Assembly: GCA_029261215.1 (NCBI GenBank)
Contig: JAJDBT010000016.1
Coordinates: 23,745 to 87,744 of the forward strand
From: Nitrospirota bacterium
GTDB lineage: Bacteria; Nitrospirota; Nitrospiria; SBBL01; JAADHI01
Length of the DNA stretch: 64,000 nt
Direction: 5' to 3'
A program made the translations under genes and the position numbers. Below the pieces are notes generated by a model. That model saw only the letters and a program-made list of their open reading frames with translations, was not told the DNA's origin and made no database searches. Positions 1 through 8,409 of this stretch are shown here, in pieces; the stretch's first letter is position 1, and each line of letters opens with the position of its first letter.

Positions 1-1
1 C

Positions 2-1021
2 AACTTGCTTTTGGTGGGGAACGACGGACCGCGGGATGACACCACAACAAGCGATGACGATATCTTAGTGGCTCAGGATGATTCGATCTCAGTCATTGAT
101 ACGAATCCAAATAATACTTCCTTCATGACAGAGATTGCCCGGATTCGAGTGGGAAACGGACATCACATCATCACCTACAGCGATGAAACACAACGGGCGG
201 CCGTCAGCAACCTCTCCGCAGGAACCGTCTCCATCATCGATATCAACACGCTTTCGGTGATGTGTACGGTTCCGGTGGGCATTGTCCCGCACGGCATTGA
301 CTATTCCCATGTGAGCGGACAGGCCTACAACGCCAATGTGTCCGACCCGACGAACGCCGTCACAATCATCAATTTGGACGCCGCGATCACGATTCCGGCC
401 AATCCTTACGATCAAACAGACGCCGCCTGTACGGCACTCGTTGCAGGAAGCATTGCAAAGGGAACCGGTTCCGGACAGATCCCGGTTTCCGGCTATATAC
501 AAAGCAATCATTCCGGGGCTTTTGTATTCACAGTGGGTTATGACGACGTGACTACAACCGGTTATGTCTCCGCCATCAGGGCGTCGGACAACGTCGTGGT
601 CTCCGTCCTGCCTCTGAGCAACTTCAAACCGGACAAGTTCGCGATAACCGAGGAGGACAACCGGATGTATGTCAGTGGTGTCAAGGATGACGACAACGCA
701 ACAACAGTCCCCGGCACAAGCGTTGCGGTGCTTGATATTGACCCGGCCACCGGGACGCTCACAACCCACGCCACAACGCCCTTTATTTTCGTTGGAACAG
801 GGCATGACCATCGGGCGATTGTGCTCAGCAGTGACGACTTACGTCTCTTTGTGCCAAACTCAGGAGAGAGCCCTGGAACGGTTTCCGTAATCGACACTGC
901 CACGCTGACCGTCCTCAATACCATCGCGGTGGCAGATGAACCCAATGCGCTGACTTACGTCGATGCGGCAACACTCGCGCTCCCCGCAGGAACGGGAGGC
1001 AGCGGCGAACATTCCCACTGA
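2..1021 (+). CDS. YVTN-type beta-propeller surface/exported protein (5' end cut by window)
   Basis: The reading frame is open from base 2, so the true start and any signal peptide lie outside the window. About 340 residues are visible, made of recurring blades with a V-x-V-I-D-T/I-N-T core (residues about 29-34, 75-82 and again near 290-310), the pattern of YVTN/lactonase-like propeller repeats. Asp-rich and His-rich stretches are frequent, and the C-terminus ends in Gly, Ser and His. Such propellers are usually extracytoplasmic and often lie beside metal or redox genes, which fits the TlpA-like thioredoxin just downstream. Substrate and partner cannot be read from the sequence. Confidence 0.75.
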   Translation, partial: NLLLVGNDGPRDDTTTSDDDILVAQDDSISVIDTNPNNTSFMTEIARIRVGNGHHIITYSDETQRAAVSNLSAGTVSIIDINTLSVMCTVPVGIVPHGIDYSHVSGQAYNANVSDPTNAVTIINLDAAITIPANPYDQTDAACTALVAGSIAKGTGSGQIPVSGYIQSNHSGAFVFTVGYDDVTTTGYVSAIRASDNVVVSVLPLSNFKPDKFAITEEDNRMYVSGVKDDDNATTVPGTSVAVLDIDPATGTLTTHATTPFIFVGTGHDHRAIVLSSDDLRLFVPNSGESPGTVSVIDTATLTVLNTIAVADEPNALTYVDAATLALPAGTGGSGEHSH

Positions 1022-1042
1022 TTATTTGAGGGGAAGTTTTCC

Positions 1043-1076
1043 GGCGAACGGGAGAGTCGCTTGTCTCCCGTTCGCC
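1043..1076. terminator. Strong GC stem-loop after the propeller gene
   Basis: A perfect 13-bp inverted repeat (GGCGAACGGGAGA with its complement) encloses an 8-base loop, 22 bases after the propeller stop. No good T-run follows on the plus strand, so it may stabilise the 3' end of the mRNA or be Rho-assisted rather than a classical terminator. Confidence 0.5.
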
Positions 1077-1129
1077 CATCGCCATTTAAACAGGGGATGT
1101 GATACAAACATAAAACCACTTGAGGAAGC

Positions 1130-1660
1130 ATGAGAAAAATAAAAAGTAAGAGAACCACTCTGATCTTGAGATTCTGTACGGGACTTGGGGTCTTTTTCCT
1201 TTTATCCGGCATGGCGGGCAAACCACCGCTCGTGGGCGGCCCGGCACCGCATTTTCAACTGCACTCCCTGAGTGGGTCTCCCGTCGGAATTGCAGATTAT
1301 CAGGGAAAAGTCGTGCTGCTCACCTTTTGGGCAACATGGTGCAAACCCTGTAAACAGGAGATGCCCGAAATTCAGACGGCCTATGAAAAACTCAAAGACC
1401 AGGGTTTTGTCGTGCTGGCGCTTAATTTTGGCGAGAAAGGCCCCGTCGCTGAAAAACTCGTCAAAGAAATGGGTCTGACTTTTCCGGTTTTACTGGATGA
1501 AGACGTTGAAGTCGCGGAGCGACATCAGGTGGTTTCCCTGCCCGTCAGTTTTTTTATCGATCCAAACGGCATCATCAAAAAAAAAGTGATTGGCGGAACA
1601 CTCACACAAGAAGAAATCACCATCATCTTTCACGAGCTTCAAGGAACAACGAAATCATGA
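1130..1660 (+). CDS. TlpA/ResA-like thioredoxin-fold protein, membrane-anchored
   Basis: 176 residues: a basic N-terminus and hydrophobic anchor (about 10-30), then a TlpA/AhpC-TSA-type thioredoxin domain with the redox motif W-C-K-P-C at about 72-76 and the cis-Pro region L-P-V-S-F-F-I-D near 137. The family works outside the cytoplasmic membrane as a thiol-disulfide reductant, for example in cytochrome c or metal-centre maturation. A GAGGAAG ribosome site precedes the ATG by a few bases. Neighbours are a beta-propeller gene upstream and two small metal-like genes downstream, suggesting an extracytoplasmic redox or metal function; the actual client is unknown. Confidence 0.9.
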   Translation: MRKIKSKRTTLILRFCTGLGVFFLLSGMAGKPPLVGGPAPHFQLHSLSGSPVGIADYQGKVVLLTFWATWCKPCKQEMPEIQTAYEKLKDQGFVVLALNFGEKGPVAEKLVKEMGLTFPVLLDEDVEVAERHQVVSLPVSFFIDPNGIIKKKVIGGTLTQEEITIIFHELQGTTKS

Positions 1661-1791
1661 GATGCATCCAGCGTTGGATCTCAATAAAAGCGGAGTTAAA
1701 ATCCGCCGAGTGTCTCCGATTCGCTCGTCCATTTTCACAAAGGGCCTATTTCAAAAAAAACTGAACAGATATCGGACATTTCCGGATAAGC

Positions 1792-2124
1792 GTGCATAAC
1801 GTGGCTCAGAACCAAAAAATAAAAAATACCGCGATTTTCGTGATCAGCATCTACTTCTGTTTATCCGCTTTGATGACCGTGGAGGCAGGAAAGCACCTGC
1901 TTAAACACCACCGTTCATCCGCCCATCAGGGGAAAAATCGTGTTTCCTACACCTGTAACTGGATGTGCGGCGCATTAACGCCCTTACAATCGATTGAACC
2001 CTCACTCGATCAAACACGGTTACCCTTTGCGGGAAAAGCCTCGGATATCGTCCCGTCCGTACTTGGCTATTATTTCACCCCCGATCAGCATGGCCGCGCT
2101 CCACCACACCTCACTTCATATTAG
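1792..2124 (+). CDS. Small membrane/exported protein with a C-N-W-M-C motif
   Basis: 110 residues from a GTG start; a second GTG nine bases on is an equally good start with better ribosome-site spacing. One hydrophobic segment (about 13-32) works as a signal or anchor. Then come a His/Ser/Gln-rich patch (36-47) and a closely spaced Cys pair (T-C-N-W-M-C-G) that could bind metal or form a disulfide. The C-terminus ends with a Pro/His-rich tail. I do not recognise the family. Its place between a TlpA thioredoxin and an HMA-like protein suggests a metal-related role, by inference only. Confidence 0.55.
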   Translation: MHNVAQNQKIKNTAIFVISIYFCLSALMTVEAGKHLLKHHRSSAHQGKNRVSYTCNWMCGALTPLQSIEPSLDQTRLPFAGKASDIVPSVLGYYFTPDQHGRAPPHLTSY

Positions 2125-2185
2125 GACAATCCATTTTCGCAGGGCCCGATGGCCCATCAACTTCCTAACCTTGAAGGAGGATATC

Positions 2186-2620
2186 GTGAATTCCGCGAGA
2201 AGTTTGATCATTTTGGAATTGTATTTAAATGTGTCTGTTCCCAAAGAAAACCCCCATGAAGAAACCCTGACGGTGCGAGTCAAACTCGACGGCAAATTTC
2301 AACGGGAGATTTTACAGCAGATTGAAAAAACACTCTCTGAGTTGTCCGGAGTCCATTCAGTTAATCTGACCAGTATGAGAAGTCATGCATTGATTGACGT
2401 GAATTCCAGCCAAGTACGCCCCGATGACCTCATCGCGGCGATTGAACGCATCAAGGGGGACAGTTGGCAGTGTACCGCTGATTTTAATCATGAAACCGCC
2501 AAGATTTACCATATTGAAGAAAAAGTCGGGGCGAATGTCAGTTGGGTTCGGCATCCTCAACTGAATATGCCATATGGGCTCAAGCCGGGCTCCCCTCATA
2601 AAAAGTCTGGAGTGAAATAA
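2186..2620 (+). CDS. HMA/ferredoxin-like fold small protein without the metal-binding Cys pair
   Basis: A strong AAGGAGG site five bases before GTG 2186 fixes the start; the frame is open further upstream but has no comparable site. The 144-residue product has an alternating pattern typical of the heavy-metal-associated domain (helix with L-S-E-L-S-G-V-H-S-V-N-L, then L-I-D-V-N-S-S-Q-V-R-P-D-D-L-I-A-A-I around residues 50-85). The usual C-x-x-C is absent; only one Cys is present near 94. No signal peptide is obvious. It may be a structural or regulatory relative of HMA carriers. The assignment is by pattern only. Confidence 0.6.
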   Translation: MNSARSLIILELYLNVSVPKENPHEETLTVRVKLDGKFQREILQQIEKTLSELSGVHSVNLTSMRSHALIDVNSSQVRPDDLIAAIERIKGDSWQCTADFNHETAKIYHIEEKVGANVSWVRHPQLNMPYGLKPGSPHKKSGVK

Positions 2621-2938
2621 GGGTTGAGTCGGTGGTTTGGAAGGGGCCTTCGACCTTAACACCAGCCTCTTCCGAGCAGTCTGATTTTCAAGAGGATTGT
2701 TTATTAGAATGAACCCATCTTTGCATTCTATTTTTGCAGGGGGTTCGGCTCGGGTTGCAGAGAGAGTCAACGAAACCTTGATCCAAATGACGGGAATCGA
2801 TCAACAGGGCCTGATTCAGGAAATCTTTTTCGGGTTTAACGGGGGGAGAAACTGCCGTATACGAATGACCGATGCCATGAATGCGTATCGCCCACTAAAG
2901 TGAGGAGGAGAGGGGCTTGTTTTTCTAAAGCGCGCTTC
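2621..2938. other. Intergenic stretch without a convincing gene
   Basis: 318 bases between convergent genes. A 65-codon open frame from ATG 2709 exists but lacks a well-spaced ribosome site and has no recognisable family. A short AAGCGCGCTT palindrome lies at about 2924-2934, near the end of the minus-strand outer-membrane gene. No RNA gene or clear terminator seen. Confidence 0.4.
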
Positions 2939-3898
2939 TTACTGAAAGGCATGCCGGAATTCAAACGTAAGGGCATAGGACTCCCAGCGCACTTCGTTTA
3001 AGGGGGTCCTTGCAATGCCCCCATCACTGAAAAAGACGTAGTCAATACCAGCATCTGTTCTCCAATCGAGATAGTCGATTTTGACAATAAATGTCCAGTC
3101 TTGAATCAGGTGTTCTTCCAAACCCAGCGACGCGGTAATGCCTGTGCCATTGGCTTCATGCAAAAAACTGAGCGGATGAGCGAACTCTGGCCTCAAGTTC
3201 CAGTTGGCGCGCCCTTCATAGCTCGCCCAGTGATACTCAATGGACCCAAAAACGGTGTGAATGGCATCCATTTCAAGAGACACATCAAGGCCGACCCAGG
3301 GTCCGCGCCATTCGGTATCATAAGTACTGTTTAAGCCTGAAAAGGGGCCCAATAAAGGAACGGTCTGAACCCCATCCGTCATGACCAGGTTTTGCTCGTG
3401 ATAGGAATAACCCACCAAGGGAGAGAGCCACATCGTGATTCCGGGCCGTCCCAGGCTTTTCCTGAACCGTGGCCCCATGCCAAACGTCACATCCAAAACA
3501 TCCCCATCGTCTGCGCTGTTATTCGAGCGGGAAAACTCTGCGGTGCGGTTCTTTTGATCATAATCTGAATCCTGGTTGTCTCCCCGATATATTTTCCCCA
3601 GACCCAATGCGCCTCGACTGTAAAAAGAAAACGGACTCCGGGAATCATCGACGATCAGCCGCCCGCCCACCCCAGCCTGCACGATGGAGAGATCTTTCCA
3701 GCTTAACTCGGAAAGTACATTGACGTTATTTCCTGAGGGCGACAAACCCGCAATATTCCAGCGTAGCTGATCGACCCTGTGACTCACCGAGACATTCAGA
3801 TCCAGTATGCTTGTCGGTCTGGCCTCTGTATTGTTTGTCCATAAAAAAAACCATCCCCATAAAAAAACCACGCAGGTCACTGTTTTTAAGTGAAACAT
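2939..3898 (-). CDS. Outer-membrane beta-barrel protein (protochlamydial/omptin-like)
   Basis: 319 residues from ATG 3898, chosen because GAGGGAGA precedes it and a cleavable signal peptide follows (hydrophobic residues 6-24, then T-E-A-R). The rest is alternating polar/aromatic beta-strand sequence with many Trp, Tyr and Gly and a C-terminal strand ending E-F-R-H-A-F-Q, i.e. a penultimate aromatic as in outer-membrane barrels. It lies 32 bases downstream of the Nramp-like transporter gene on the same strand, so the two are probably co-transcribed. A porin-like or metal-uptake role is inferred from that pairing, not demonstrated. Confidence 0.75.
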   Translation of the reverse strand: MFHLKTVTCVVFLWGWFFLWTNNTEARPTSILDLNVSVSHRVDQLRWNIAGLSPSGNNVNVLSELSWKDLSIVQAGVGGRLIVDDSRSPFSFYSRGALGLGKIYRGDNQDSDYDQKNRTAEFSRSNNSADDGDVLDVTFGMGPRFRKSLGRPGITMWLSPLVGYSYHEQNLVMTDGVQTVPLLGPFSGLNSTYDTEWRGPWVGLDVSLEMDAIHTVFGSIEYHWASYEGRANWNLRPEFAHPLSFLHEANGTGITASLGLEEHLIQDWTFIVKIDYLDWRTDAGIDYVFFSDGGIARTPLNEVRWESYALTFEFRHAFQ

Positions 3899-3930
3899 CT
3901 TTTCTCCCTCAAGGTCTGCATCCCGATCAT

Positions 3931-5376
3931 TCACCAAAGCTTCAACTGTAATCCGACATAAGTAATGGCAAGCACAAAATAGGTACAACAGGCGATGCCT
4001 AAACCCACACCCGCAACCCGGCCGGGTGCGCTTGAGGGGTGCCCCCATTTTGGCAGGGCACGATGGTTTAGAATCAACACCGCCCCTGAAAAAATGACCG
4101 TACCGGCAAAACCCACCACGGCAGAAAACTGAATCAAAGGGCCAGGGGCATCCAAAAGCATGGTGACCAGTGTAATCGCCGTAAAAAAATAGAGAAAACG
4201 ACGATACCAATATTTCGGGGCTTTGTCCCGGCTGGATGGAAAAAGCTGTCGCACCATGTCTGTATTGATGCGGCAGATGGCGTCAATCGTCGTAAGCCAG
4301 GTATCTGCCAGAAAGGCGGCCGAGACAAAAAGGAACAGCATCCGCCCCCAAACACCCCACTGCACTTCAAAAAACCGGGCCTGTACGACTGCCAATTGAT
4401 ATTTTTCAGGCAGCACCCCTTCGGGAAAAAGCAGGGCATAGGCAAACAGACATGTCATGAGTGTTGTGAAGAGGTTTCCGACGACGCCAATCCCGCTGTC
4501 TACCCATAAAAAACGCCGCCATTGTTTTAGTGGCGGGCCGGGTTTCGTACCCTGGGGCATCGTCCAGCCCTCCAGATGATTGGGCTCGGCGACATGCCGC
4601 GCCGCCATGCCAACGCCTTTTTCACGCAGCCAGTAGGAATAAAAAAGCGTCCAGAAGCCTCCTAATCCTGCGAAGGTCACGGCCGTAAGTAACTTTGTGG
4701 CGTCTTCTGACTCCCAAAGACGACCTGCTGGCCATTGCGGCCAAAAGAGCGCACTGGAAAACGCGGGAATGTGCTGCCAGACATCAGGGTGCATACAAGC
4801 CACCAAAAGACCGATGAGCGTGACGGCAGCCACCGCAAACATGATGCGTTCGATCAAACGATAAACGCCGCGACTAAACCGAATGGCAATAAAAAAAACG
4901 GCAATCGAAAGATAGCCCCAAAACAGGGTTTGTGAACGCGTGCTCCAGCCCTTTGGAAAATCGGTCATGGCCGACAAAGCGGTGCCGCCTGCCGAGGCAA
5001 AGGCGCCAAACCAGAGAAAAGAAATCCCCATTAAAACCCAAAGACAGATGGCAAAGGTTCGATTTAAGCGGATAAAACCTTGCCAGATGCTTTCGCCTGT
5101 CATCGCCGTGTAATGTCCAATTTGAAAATTAAGGGGATATTGAAGAAAACAGGCCGGAATCAGCAAAAAAAGAAAACCCAAACCATATTTCGCCACAAGG
5201 TAAGGCCACCAGATTAACTCTCCGCTGCCCTGCGCCAGCGCCATCCAGACGATGCCCGGCCCAAGAGCCAGCCACCAGCCGGAAAAGGGCGGCATTGCAG
5301 CCGGCTTCAATCTGGCCATTGAAAATAAACCAGACGCACCTGGGTGTTTTTCAGGAGAAGTGGGAGAGGGATTCAT
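3931..5376 (-). CDS. Non-canonical Nramp-like (SLC11-fold) transporter
   Basis: 481 residues with about 11-12 membrane segments. The first segment begins G-P-G-I-V-W and continues A-Q-G-S-G-E-L-I-W-W-P-Y-L, matching the Nramp TM1 framework, but the metal-binding D-P-G-N is replaced by G-S-G-E. In the sixth helix the usual M-P-H is also missing (F-A-G-L-G-G-F-W-T-L-F). The protein therefore belongs to the divergent Nramp-related group whose substrate is not standard Mn/Fe. Start ATG 5376. It is followed after 32 bases by the outer-membrane barrel gene, and the two form a likely inner/outer membrane pair. Confidence 0.8.
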   Translation of the reverse strand: MNPSPTSPEKHPGASGLFSMARLKPAAMPPFSGWWLALGPGIVWMALAQGSGELIWWPYLVAKYGLGFLFLLIPACFLQYPLNFQIGHYTAMTGESIWQGFIRLNRTFAICLWVLMGISFLWFGAFASAGGTALSAMTDFPKGWSTRSQTLFWGYLSIAVFFIAIRFSRGVYRLIERIMFAVAAVTLIGLLVACMHPDVWQHIPAFSSALFWPQWPAGRLWESEDATKLLTAVTFAGLGGFWTLFYSYWLREKGVGMAARHVAEPNHLEGWTMPQGTKPGPPLKQWRRFLWVDSGIGVVGNLFTTLMTCLFAYALLFPEGVLPEKYQLAVVQARFFEVQWGVWGRMLFLFVSAAFLADTWLTTIDAICRINTDMVRQLFPSSRDKAPKYWYRRFLYFFTAITLVTMLLDAPGPLIQFSAVVGFAGTVIFSGAVLILNHRALPKWGHPSSAPGRVAGVGLGIACCTYFVLAITYVGLQLKLW

Positions 5377-5444
5377 TCCGTAGTCAGAATATCTTTGTTG
5401 TGGCCGATTTTAGTTGGACGGCCGACACGATAACACGAGGGAAT

Positions 5445-6530
5445 CTAATTCTCAAATTCGCTGGTCAATTGCCCACAAGCCGCTAAAATATCGCGGCCTT
5501 TGCTCTTGCGAATGGTTGTCCGGATTTTATGCTGATGCAGCCAGTCTTGAAATCTTAAAATCTGCCCATCCGGTGTCGGCTGATAAAGCGCGCCGGGATA
5601 GGCGTTGAAAGGAATGAGGTTGATCTTGCACTGAATGCCCTTGACCAGTTGCACAAGTCGCGCGGCATCCTCGAGCGAATCGTTTATGCCTGAAAGCATG
5701 ACATATTCAAAGGTAATCGAGCGGCGCGGCGGCAAGGGCAATGCACGACAGGCCGCCATCAACTCTTTGAGCGGATAAAGCCGATTCACTTTTGGCATGA
5801 TTCGGCTTCGGATCTCATCCGTTGTTGCATTAAGCGAAATCGAGAGGTTGACGGAGACGGGGCCTGCGATCAGGGTTTTAATCTGGGGAATGAGTCCGGC
5901 CGTTGAAACCGTCACCCGGCGAGAAGCGAGGTTGAGACCCATCGGGGAAATCATGCGTTCACAGGCCGCCGTCACGGCATTCAGATTCGCCAGCGGCTCT
6001 CCCATGCCCATGAGCACGACATTCGTAATGCTTTCTTCGTCGGGCAATGTGGCCTGAACGCTCAAAAACTGATTGATGATTTCATCCACACGCAAGTTCC
6101 GCTTCAGTCCTTCTTGCGCAGTGAGGCAAAAATTACAATCGAGGGTACAACCCGCTTGAGAAGAAATACAAAGCGTGCGGCGTTTTTTTTCGCTTCGAAT
6201 GAGCACCGTTTCGATCTGTTTACCATCGGCCAATTCAAATAAAAACTTTTCAGTGCCATCCGATGATTTTTGATGCGTCACCACTTTCAAATGGGACAAT
6301 ACGGCTTTTTCCGAAAGAAGTCGGCGGTCTGACTTCGAAAGGTTGGTCATGCTTTCAAAGTCAGCTGCAAACTGTTTATAAATCCAGGACAATACTTGCT
6401 CTGAACGATATCTTTTCCAGCCCAAACGGGACAGGAACAAGGTCACTTCTTCAAAAGACAGCGCCAGGAGGTTTTGTTTTGCGGGAAGCGTGTTGAGGTC
6501 TTTATTTTCTGTTGTTTGTATCTGCATCAT
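5445..6530 (-). CDS. rlmN: Dual-specificity RNA methyltransferase RlmN
   Basis: 361 residues. A radical SAM enzyme that methylates C2 of A2503 in 23S rRNA and A37 in certain tRNAs. The [4Fe-4S] motif C-T-L-D-C-N-F-C is at 128-135, followed by V-L-M-G-M-G-E-P-L-A-N and the S-L-N-A-T motif. The C-terminal catalytic Cys lies in D-I-L-A-A-C-G-Q-L. Length and domain order are normal. A monocistronic minus-strand gene between the transporter and sodB; the sodB terminator separates it from sodB. Confidence 0.95.
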   Translation of the reverse strand: MMQIQTTENKDLNTLPAKQNLLALSFEEVTLFLSRLGWKRYRSEQVLSWIYKQFAADFESMTNLSKSDRRLLSEKAVLSHLKVVTHQKSSDGTEKFLFELADGKQIETVLIRSEKKRRTLCISSQAGCTLDCNFCLTAQEGLKRNLRVDEIINQFLSVQATLPDEESITNVVLMGMGEPLANLNAVTAACERMISPMGLNLASRRVTVSTAGLIPQIKTLIAGPVSVNLSISLNATTDEIRSRIMPKVNRLYPLKELMAACRALPLPPRRSITFEYVMLSGINDSLEDAARLVQLVKGIQCKINLIPFNAYPGALYQPTPDGQILRFQDWLHQHKIRTTIRKSKGRDILAACGQLTSEFEN

Positions 6531-6550
6531 TCAATGTTCAAGCACATCAA

Positions 6551-6591
6551 TCAAAAAAAGAAGGGCGGCGGAATGTTCCCATCCGCCGCCC
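6551..6591 (-). terminator. Intrinsic terminator of sodB
   Basis: Inverted repeat GGGCGGCGGA (6563-6572) and TCCGCCGCCC (6582-6591). On the minus strand it is followed by a T-rich run (TTCTTTTTTT), a classical Rho-independent terminator 35 bases after the sodB stop. Confidence 0.85.
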
Positions 6592-6626
6592 CAAAAGATC
6601 GATCAAAGATCGATCTTAAAAACAGG

Positions 6627-7223
6627 TTACAGATTAGATTCAACAAACTCCCAATTCACCAGATTCCAGAAGGCTTCGACATACTTGGGACGGGCATTGC
6701 GGTAATCAATGTAATAAGCGTGTTCCCAAACATCGCAGGTCAGAATGGGGGTTTTTCCATCGGCAAGCGGACAACCTGCGTTTGGAGATTGCACGATACT
6801 GAGCGTTCCGGCATTGTCTTTTGCAAGCCAGGCCCAGCCACTGCCAAACAGTTTGACGGCTGCGGTTGAAAATTGCTCTTTAAATGCATCGAAGCTGCCA
6901 AAGGTATCGTTGATCGCTTCCGCAACCTTACCTGTGGGCGCACCACCGCCGTTTGGGCCAAGACAATTCCAATAAAAGCTGTGATTGTAAATTTGAGCGG
7001 CATTATTGAAGATCGCCGTTTTTTTATCGGCCGGAAGCGTGTTACTTTTTTGAATCAGTTCCTCAAGAGATTTTGATTCCAAATCAGTTCCGCCGACAAG
7101 TCCGTTTAAATTCGTAACATAGGAATTGTGGTGTTTTCCGTAATGAAAATCAATAGTCTCCGGGCTGATATGTGGTGCCAAGCTGTCTTTCGCCCAAGGT
7201 AATGCTGGTAGTTGATGTGACAT
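6627..7223 (-). CDS. sodB: Superoxide dismutase, Fe type
   Basis: 198 residues, cytoplasmic (no signal peptide). Metal ligands are visible as His27, His81 (Y-N-H-S-F-Y-W), Asp164 and His168 (C-D-V-W-E-H-A-Y-Y-I-D-Y). A Gln in N-N-A-A-Q-I-Y-N-H, near the second His, is the position used by Fe-SODs rather than Mn-SODs. It converts superoxide to peroxide and oxygen. It has its own promoter and terminator, and an AAGGGG ribosome site before the ATG. Confidence 0.96.
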   Translation of the reverse strand: MSHQLPALPWAKDSLAPHISPETIDFHYGKHHNSYVTNLNGLVGGTDLESKSLEELIQKSNTLPADKKTAIFNNAAQIYNHSFYWNCLGPNGGGAPTGKVAEAINDTFGSFDAFKEQFSTAAVKLFGSGWAWLAKDNAGTLSIVQSPNAGCPLADGKTPILTCDVWEHAYYIDYRNARPKYVEAFWNLVNWEFVESNL

Positions 7224-7274
7224 TTTTTCCCCTTATCTCATAAGTAGATGGTTTAAAATCGAACACTGAGAGAG

Positions 7275-7303
7275 ATTTTACATAAGGCTTCGAATCAATT
7301 CAA
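7275..7303 (-). promoter_or_regulatory. sigma-70 promoter of sodB
   Basis: On the minus strand TTGAAT (7303-7298), 17 bases, then TAAAAT (7280-7275): a near-consensus promoter about 50 bases upstream of the sodB ATG. Confidence 0.7.
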
Positions 7304-7387
7304 CCCATTTCATTTTTTGGGATGGTTTTACTTGCTCGCCTCCAAGAGGCAGAGGGAGACAAACAGGGTTCCGACATGATAAAATGG

Positions 7388-7419
7388 TTGCATTCGGAAG
7401 ATTAGTTTATATAGACTAA
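7388..7419 (+). promoter_or_regulatory. Promoter with overlapping 18-bp operator of the desaturase gene
   Basis: TTGCAT (7388-7393), 16 bases, then TATAGA (7410-7415). The -10 region is inside an almost perfect 18-bp palindrome at 7402-7419, TTAGTTTATATAGACTAA, with one mismatched pair. A dimeric repressor bound here would block RNA polymerase, as TetR- or FadR-type regulators do for fatty-acid desaturases. The regulator is not identified. Confidence 0.5.
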
Positions 7420-7492
7420 GGGCGTTTACCCTTTTTATGAGTCTGGCAACTTGGACTCGACACGTTATTTACAATCACCTGAGGTATTTTTT

Positions 7493-8374
7493 ATGGAACA
7501 AGCAGTAAATCGCATTGCTCCCCGAAAGCCAGAATCAGCAAATCCTGAGCTGGTAAAACAAATCGTTGACTATCCTACACTGTTCCTGCTCACCTTGATT
7601 TCTGCAGCCACCATTGTTGGGGTTCCACTTTTTGGCTACCTGGTGGGCTACACTGCTTTTGACTGGGCACTTTTCGCCATCTTTTACGTCGTCACCGGCC
7701 TCGGCATTACCGTAGGTTATCATCGTCTCTTTTCTCACCGCAGCTTTACCTGTAAAACCTGGGTAAAGATTTACTTTCTCATTACCGGAGGATGGGCTTT
7801 AGAAAATTCGGCGCTCAAATGGTGTTCGGATCATATTCGCCACCATGCAAAAACAGACACGGATGAAGACCCCTATAATGCCAAAAGAGGGTTTTGGTAC
7901 AGTCATGTGGTCTGGATTTTCAAAAAAGACCCCTCGTCAGACCTTCCCATTCGGGAAAAATACAAAACGGCCCTTAAAAAAGATAAGTGGATTATGTGGC
8001 AGTACAATAACTACGTGCTCATCGTGCTCAGTGGCCTTGCGCTACCCGCCTTGCTTGGATTCATCCATCGGGGGTGGGTAGGTGCGGCTTCAGCCTTTAT
8101 GCTCGGAGGCGCCCTGAGACTTTTTCTCGTCTTAAATTCCACCTTTTTCATTAATTCGATTTGCCATATGTGGGGGGCTCAACCTTATGGAGACGCCAAT
8201 AGCAGCCGGGACAACTGGTGGATTTCCCTGATCACTTTTGGAGAAGGCTACCACAACTATCACCACAACTTTCCCAGAGACTATCGCAACGGGCCAAAAT
8301 GGTACAACTTCGACCCGTCCAAATGGCTGATATTCAGCCTCTTTCTGATTGGGGCAGGCAAAAAAGCAACTTGA
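7493..8374 (+). CDS. Acyl-CoA desaturase (stearoyl-CoA delta-9 type)
   Basis: 293 residues from ATG 7493, selected because TGAGG lies nine bases ahead; a TTG 42 bases upstream is less likely. An integral-membrane di-iron desaturase: three histidine boxes H-R-L-F-S-H (77-82), H-I-R-H-H (114-118) and H-N-Y-H-H (254-258), separated by hydrophobic segments, plus the N-S-I-C-H-M-W-G motif. It introduces a double bond into saturated acyl chains, adjusting membrane fluidity. Its promoter overlaps a palindrome, so it is probably regulated by a dedicated repressor. Confidence 0.93.
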   Translation: MEQAVNRIAPRKPESANPELVKQIVDYPTLFLLTLISAATIVGVPLFGYLVGYTAFDWALFAIFYVVTGLGITVGYHRLFSHRSFTCKTWVKIYFLITGGWALENSALKWCSDHIRHHAKTDTDEDPYNAKRGFWYSHVVWIFKKDPSSDLPIREKYKTALKKDKWIMWQYNNYVLIVLSGLALPALLGFIHRGWVGAASAFMLGGALRLFLVLNSTFFINSICHMWGAQPYGDANSSRDNWWISLITFGEGYHNYHHNFPRDYRNGPKWYNFDPSKWLIFSLFLIGAGKKAT

Positions 8375-8409
8375 CCTCATGCACTTTGCTCTGACTCCAT
8401 TCAGATAAA

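Noticed and set aside
89..811. Minus-strand 240-codon frame opposite the propeller gene
   Set aside because: Antisense shadow of a repeat protein gene with no start signals.
1590..1799. Open frame overlapping the end of the TlpA gene
   Set aside because: Out of frame with a clear gene over its first third, no ribosome site and Lys/Ser/Phe-rich composition.
2697..2903. Small 65-69 codon open frame on the plus strand
   Set aside because: No well-spaced ribosome site, no family, lies in a convergent gap; likely chance.
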